Shown here piece after piece: positions 14,432 through 18,199 of a stretch of DNA of 18,199 bases; position 1 is the stretch's first letter; every line of letters begins with the position of its first letter. Origin of the DNA: an uncultured Ruminococcus sp. Lineage in GTDB: Bacteria; Bacillota; Clostridia; Oscillospirales; Acutalibacteraceae. The translations under genes were made by a program, and so were the position numbers. Under the pieces are notes generated by a model. The model had not been told where the DNA came from. It searched no databases and worked only from the letters and a program-made list of their open reading frames with translations. Location: positions 1 to 18,199 of the forward strand of contig CACXDV010000117.1 in the NCBI GenBank assembly GCA_902766585.1, written 5' to 3'.

Positions 14432-14808
14432 CATTGAACTATTATATCTGTTTTATTATCCGCTTCATCACCGCAGATCTCAATGACCACCTTATGAGGC
14501 AGACAGATTATCGTCTGACCGTTTCTGCTGATTTTTCCCGTTCTTATGCATATTCCGTCGGGGCAATCCGCTTCTGTCACATAAGCCTCACCGTTTTCGA
14601 TCACAAGGGTATTTGTTCCGCCGATACCCTTTATACGTTCCGTGCGGTTCATGCTCAGGGGGTACTGCGCTGTAATGCTTCCGTCAATCCTTACCTGTAC
14701 AGTACTGCCTTTTTTGCCTGTTAAGAGAATTACGGACAGAATGATAAGCCCTGCAAGAAGCAGGGCTCCTATAAGTATCATATCTTTTTTTAATGACCTG
14801 AGCTTCAT
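14431..14808 (-). CDS. NusG domain II-containing membrane-anchored protein
   Basis: A small protein of the NusG_II (DUF1312, PF07009) family; the molecular function is not established. In 125 residues there is a basic N-terminus (KLRSLKKD), one hydrophobic segment at about 9-30 that acts as signal or anchor, and an extracytoplasmic NusG_II domain. The family pattern is clear in EADCPDGICIRTGKIS (two cysteines) and GQTIICLPHKVVIEI (a third cysteine). The frame is open to a TTG at 14826; I chose the ATG at 14808 because GCGGAG lies upstream and it begins just before the anchor. In many Bacillota this family sits beside an isoprenoid-synthase-type membrane protein; here its neighbour is a VanX-like dipeptidase. 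It is the last gene of a minus-strand trio. Confidence 0.85.
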   Translation of the reverse strand: MKLRSLKKDMILIGALLLAGLIILSVILLTGKKGSTVQVRIDGSITAQYPLSMNRTERIKGIGGTNTLVIENGEAYVTEADCPDGICIRTGKISRNGQTIICLPHKVVIEICGDEADNKTDIIVQ

Positions 14809-14865
14809 ACCGTTCACACTCCGCAATTCAGATTCTGAGACAGTTTCAGCGGTAAAGCATATGTC

Positions 14866-15525
14866 TCATTTTTTCAGATACTGAGATGAAACGGGGAATT
14901 CAAAATATGTATCGGGATAGGGTTCATTTTTCAGGGTAAAATGCCACCATTCACAGTAGATAGGTTCAAAGCCGTTTCTTATCATTACCCTTCTCAGTGT
15001 CATGCGGTTATTGTACTGTTCCTCAGTTATGCCTTTATAGTCAGGGTGTGAGGCTTCGCTGAAAAGGTCAAAGGGACTGCCCATATCGACCTCTTTTCCG
15101 GTCGCCATATCAAGAAGTGTGAGATCAACGGTACTGCCTCTGCTGTGTGATGAGAGCTTGGCAATATAGCCCTTTGCAAAAAGCTCCTGCTTCTGAAGAT
15201 CAGGATAAAAATACTGCTTCATGCGTATATCTTCATCCTCTATGCCCCACAGAACAAACTGCTTAACTGCCGAAACAGGTCGGTATGCGTCAAATATTTT
15301 CAGACGGTAGCCCTGTACGAGCATTTCATTGCTTACGGTTTTGAGAGCTCTTGCCGCCTCCTTGGTTATAATGGCGCAAGGCTCCTCATAACCGTCTATT
15401 CTTTCGCCTATAAAATTATAGCCTGAATAATACCTTATTTCCTGTATCACTGCGGGAACGTAGTCCGCAAGAAGTACAAAACCCGAAGGATTCATTGTTA
15501 CTGCTTTTTGAAAATCTGATGTCAT
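14866..15525 (-). CDS. VanX/DdpX-like D-alanyl-D-alanine dipeptidase (peptidase M15D)
   Basis: Predicted zinc dipeptidase that hydrolyses D-Ala-D-Ala. The 219-residue protein carries every catalytic element of the VanX family: FDAYRP (Arg82, transition-state arginine), SSHSRGSTVDLTL with zinc ligands His127 and Asp134, and CEWWHF with catalytic Glu192 and zinc ligand His195. No signal peptide is seen, so it should act in the cytosol like VanX. AAAGGAGG is well placed before the ATG. There is no vanRS, vanH or D-Ala-D-Lac ligase in the window, so glycopeptide resistance is not indicated. A role in dipeptide recycling or peptidoglycan turnover is an inference. It lies 44 bases after the CBS-domain gene and 57 before the NusG_II gene. 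Confidence 0.9.
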   Translation of the reverse strand: MTSDFQKAVTMNPSGFVLLADYVPAVIQEIRYYSGYNFIGERIDGYEEPCAIITKEAARALKTVSNEMLVQGYRLKIFDAYRPVSAVKQFVLWGIEDEDIRMKQYFYPDLQKQELFAKGYIAKLSSHSRGSTVDLTLLDMATGKEVDMGSPFDLFSEASHPDYKGITEEQYNNRMTLRRVMIRNGFEPIYCEWWHFTLKNEPYPDTYFEFPVSSQYLKK

Positions 15526-15569
15526 TGTTTTCCCTCCTTTATCGGAATTAAAGCCTCTGTCCGCGCATT

Positions 15570-16922
15570 TCAGTTCACTACGACCATTACCTTGGAAATG
15601 CGGAGATTGCTTACCTCAAGAACCGTAAAGCGCGTATTGCCTGTAACTAAAGACGGATGCTCTCCGTTTTCAGGTATTCTTCCGAGGCGGTCAAGCATAT
15701 AGCCGGCGATAGTATCATTTTCATCATCCTCGAAGGAAATGCCTGTCAGCTCTGATATCTCATCAAGGGGCGTTGCTCCGTCAACGGTAAAGCTGTGTTC
15801 GCCGAGCTGTTTTATTTCTTCATCCTCATTGTCATATTCATCCTGAATATTTCCGACAATTGATTCGATAAGGTCCTCCATTGTGATGATACCGCCTGTG
15901 CCGCCGAATTCATCTACTACAACAGCGATCTGAGTTTTGTGCGCGGTCATATACTCAAACATTTCACTGCACCTTTTTGATTCCGGAACGAATACGGCTT
16001 CCTTGATAATATCGGGACTGATAGAACCCTCCGGCGGCGCGGTTGAAACATATTTCAGCAGGTCCTTTACATGGATAATGCCTGTAATATCGTCGATATC
16101 GTCCTTGTAAACAGGTATGCGCGAGCGTCCGCTTTTTATGGCAAGCTCGGTAACAGCCTTAATGGTCGCATCCTCTCTTACAGCGACAACATCCTTGCGG
16201 TGAGTCATTATTTCTCCTACTGAGGTATCGTCAAAATCGAATATGTTTTCTATCATATCCTTTGTATTGCCCTCGATAGTGCCGTTTTCTTCGCCCTCAT
16301 CCACCATGAGAAGAATATCCTCTTCTGTATTGTGGTCAGCATCGGTGTCTGTATCACGTCTGATAAGCTTTGCGGCAATATCGGACAGCAGCTCTGAAAT
16401 AAAGGTAAATGGTGAAAAAAGTATATTCAGGAAAATAAACAGTCCCGAAAGCTTTACTATCACCCTTGCCGAGCGCAGCTCACCTGCTTTTTCAGGCAGC
16501 ATAATGCCGAAGCAGCCGAGAAAAATGCCGTAAAGGATAATGCAGACTGCAGCAGACAGGGCAAATGATATTGTTTTGTTATTTATAATGCCGTAAAAAG
16601 CCGTTGTCAGGGGAGCTGCTGCACCGCAGATAAAAAGCATATATGAAATAGCCGAGCTTATCATTCTTGCTGCATTGGTTTTTCTGAGATAATGCGTATC
16701 CCTGTTGAGAATACCCAGAGCCTTCAAAGCTTTGACCGAGCCGGCATCAGCCTGTTTTTTTATCATGGCAGCGGACGCAAAGCCTATTGCGCCTATACAC
16801 AGTGAAAGAAAAAAGCTGATGACTGCCATTACTGCGGCTGCTGCAATTAAAGCAGCGAATACTCCGGAGTCGGACGATCCGCCGATAAACTGAGCTGAAA
16901 TACTGTCTGAACCGTCAGGCAT
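15570..16922 (-). CDS. CBS-domain membrane protein, CorC/HlyC (hemolysin C-like) family
   Basis: Membrane protein of the CNNM-type/CorC family, whose members are linked to Mg2+ or Co2+ efflux and are often misnamed hemolysins. In 450 residues, about four hydrophobic segments (20-44, 88-112, 118-142, 155-178) form a divergent CNNM-like domain. It is followed by VGEIMTHRKDVVAV, which opens the CBS pair (about 236-355, with RIPVYKDDIDDITGIIHVKDLL and VVVDEFGGTGGIITMEDL), and then the CorC_HlyC domain (about 370-450; DGATPLDEIS, TIAGYMLDRLGRIP). GTG at 16934 is in frame but touches the AGAGG ribosome site, so I chose the ATG at 16922. It is the first gene of the trio with the VanX-like and NusG_II genes. 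The transported ion is not determinable. Confidence 0.88.
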   Translation of the reverse strand: MPDGSDSISAQFIGGSSDSGVFAALIAAAAVMAVISFFLSLCIGAIGFASAAMIKKQADAGSVKALKALGILNRDTHYLRKTNAARMISSAISYMLFICGAAAPLTTAFYGIINNKTISFALSAAVCIILYGIFLGCFGIMLPEKAGELRSARVIVKLSGLFIFLNILFSPFTFISELLSDIAAKLIRRDTDTDADHNTEEDILLMVDEGEENGTIEGNTKDMIENIFDFDDTSVGEIMTHRKDVVAVREDATIKAVTELAIKSGRSRIPVYKDDIDDITGIIHVKDLLKYVSTAPPEGSISPDIIKEAVFVPESKRCSEMFEYMTAHKTQIAVVVDEFGGTGGIITMEDLIESIVGNIQDEYDNEDEEIKQLGEHSFTVDGATPLDEISELTGISFEDDENDTIAGYMLDRLGRIPENGEHPSLVTGNTRFTVLEVSNLRISKVMVVVN

Positions 16923-16963
16923 ATAATAAAACACCTCTTGAATCTGTAAGAAATAATTATTTC

Positions 16964-17003
16964 AAAACAGGCTGCTGTACGCTTAGAACGGTACAACAGC
17001 CTG
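16964..17003 (-). terminator. intrinsic terminator after ychF
   Basis: CAGGCTGCTGTAC (16968-16980) and GTACAACAGCCTG (16991-17003) form a 13-bp stem, with one U-G pair on the minus strand, around a 10-base loop. A run of four U residues follows (16964-16967). The arm ACAGGCTGCTGTAC is identical to that of the terminator at 11814-11848. Confidence 0.75.
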
Positions 17004-17070
17004 AGTTGATTATTGTCAGAATATGTTGTATATTGTGTTTCTTGATGCGGATAAACAAAATGCAGCCTGC

Positions 17071-18168
17071 TCAGACATTGAATCTGAACAGAACTATATC
17101 TCCGTCCTGCATAACATAGTCCTTGCCTTCTGAGCGTACAAGTCCCTTTTCCTTTGCAGCGGTCATATTTCCGCAAGCAATAAGGTCGTCATAGGCGATG
17201 ACCTCTGCGCGTATGAAGCCTCTTTCAAAGTCGGTATGTATTTTACCTGCTGCCTGGGGAGCCTTTGTTCCCTTGGTTATAGTCCATGCCCTGACCTCCT
17301 GTTTTCCGGCGGTGAGGTAGGATATAAGACCGAGGAGATCATAGCAGGCATTGATAAGTCTGTCAAGACCTGATTGCTGAAGTCCCATTTCGGAGAGGAA
17401 CATTTCCTTTTCATCAGGTTCCATGCCGGATATTTCTGCTTCTATCTCGGCGCAGATAGGAAGAACGGCAGCGTGTTCATTTTCTGCAATTTGTTTTACG
17501 GTATCGAAGAAGGGATTGCCTTCGACCTTGCCGTCCTTAAAATCCGTATCGCTGAGGTTAGCGGCATAGATTATCGGTTTATTAGTAAGAAGTGCAACGG
17601 AAGCAAGTATTTCTGCCTCCTCAGGAGTACATTCTACGGAGCGCGCCGGCTTGCCCTCATCGAGAGCAGTCTTTACCCTTTCAAACAAATCGAGGTCAAG
17701 CTGATATTTTTTATCACCCTTAAGGAGCTTGCGGGTTTTGTCTATTCTTCTGTCGAGCATTTCGATATCAGAGAGGATAAGCTCAAGGTTTATTGTTTCG
17801 ATATCCCTTTTCGGATCAATGCTTCCGTCAACATGGATGATATCATCATTTTCAAAGCAGCGAACCACATGAACAACGGCATCTACCTCGCGTATGTTTG
17901 CAAGGAATTTATTTCCGAGTCCCTCGCCCTTTGAAGCGCCCTTTACCAGACCTGCAATATCAACAAATTCAATAGTTGCGGGAGTATATTTTTCAGGCTC
18001 ATACATTTCTGCCAGCTTATCAAGTCTTTTATCGGGAACGGCAACAACGCCCACATTCGGTTCAATTGTACAGAACGGATAATTTGCGGACTGTGCGCCG
18101 GCGTTTGTTATAGCATTAAAAAGTGTACTTTTGCCGACATTCGGCAGACCAACTATTCCTAATTTCAT
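17071..18168 (-). CDS. ychF: redox-regulated ATPase / Obg-like GTPase family protein YchF
   Basis: Universally conserved P-loop NTPase of the Obg/YchF family that associates with ribosomes and prefers ATP in studied members. The 365-residue full-length protein has G1 GLPNVGKST (7-15), the effector region NYPFCTIEPNVG (29-40), G3 DIAGLVKGAS (70-79) and ANLSDTD in place of the usual NKxD G4, which is the family hallmark linked to ATP use. A helical insert follows, and the C-terminal TGS domain begins near 280 (VRAWTITKGTKAPQAAG) and ends with DGDIVLFRFNV. AAAGGA lies nine bases before the ATG. Its promoter is outside or at the edge of the window. A terminator separates it from the CBS-domain gene. 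Confidence 0.96.
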   Translation of the reverse strand: MKLGIVGLPNVGKSTLFNAITNAGAQSANYPFCTIEPNVGVVAVPDKRLDKLAEMYEPEKYTPATIEFVDIAGLVKGASKGEGLGNKFLANIREVDAVVHVVRCFENDDIIHVDGSIDPKRDIETINLELILSDIEMLDRRIDKTRKLLKGDKKYQLDLDLFERVKTALDEGKPARSVECTPEEAEILASVALLTNKPIIYAANLSDTDFKDGKVEGNPFFDTVKQIAENEHAAVLPICAEIEAEISGMEPDEKEMFLSEMGLQQSGLDRLINACYDLLGLISYLTAGKQEVRAWTITKGTKAPQAAGKIHTDFERGFIRAEVIAYDDLIACGNMTAAKEKGLVRSEGKDYVMQDGDIVLFRFNV

Positions 18169-18199
18169 ATATCTTTTCCTTTCACACGAAAATACAGCA

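Noticed and set aside
14866..15525. Glycopeptide resistance locus suggested by the VanX-like gene
   Set aside because: No D-Ala-D-Lac/Ser ligase, VanH-type dehydrogenase or VanRS two-component genes lie in the window.
16923..17070. Promoter for the CBS-domain gene
   Set aside because: A minus-strand TTGAAA is present beside the ychF terminator, but no acceptable -10 lies at 16-18 bases, so I do not call it.

Overview
The window looks like chromosomal DNA from a low-to-mid-GC Gram-positive anaerobe of the Clostridia, probably a Ruminococcus-like Oscillospiraceae member. That lineage is inferred from the AGGAGG-type ribosome binding sites, near-consensus sigma-A promoters, a tRNA-sensing T-box leader, a stand-alone NusG domain II protein, and the DUF1385-prmC and recA-recX neighbourhoods. 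No RNA operon, tRNA, phage, transposase or CRISPR array was seen.

Left part (1-4810, all +): the tail of a DUF1385 (YqhQ-like) membrane protein gene overlaps prmC. A near-consensus promoter then drives recA-recX-rimO-pgsA, a compact run combining DNA repair, ribosomal protein modification and phospholipid synthesis.

Centre (4811-11176, all +): the most interesting region. A strong promoter opens a T-box riboswitch leader with a TGC (cysteine) specifier, the canonical T-box sequence and a 14-bp terminator. About 350 bases of repeats follow before the next gene: tandem heptads (AATGTAC, inverted as GTACATT), two copies of a ~98-bp core 152 bp apart, and a perfect 25-bp inverted repeat. Then come cysE, a complete type II restriction-modification pair (C5-cytosine methyltransferase plus an Eco47II/GGNCC-like endonuclease), cysS, cdd and an RsmB/RsmF-like RNA methyltransferase. 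Gaps and overlaps are so small that all six genes probably share the cysteine T-box transcript. The restriction-modification genes therefore sit between the two cysteine genes and may be induced by cysteine starvation.

Right part (11177-18199): a PAP2 phosphatase (+) with its own extended -10 promoter faces a NhaC-family antiporter (-) across two back-to-back terminators. An intergenic region with divergent promoters leads to a GNAT acetyltransferase (+). This converges through a 14-bp bidirectional terminator on a minus-strand trio: a CBS/CorC-HlyC membrane protein, a VanX-like D-Ala-D-Ala dipeptidase and a NusG domain II protein. The window ends with ychF on the minus strand, followed by its own terminator.
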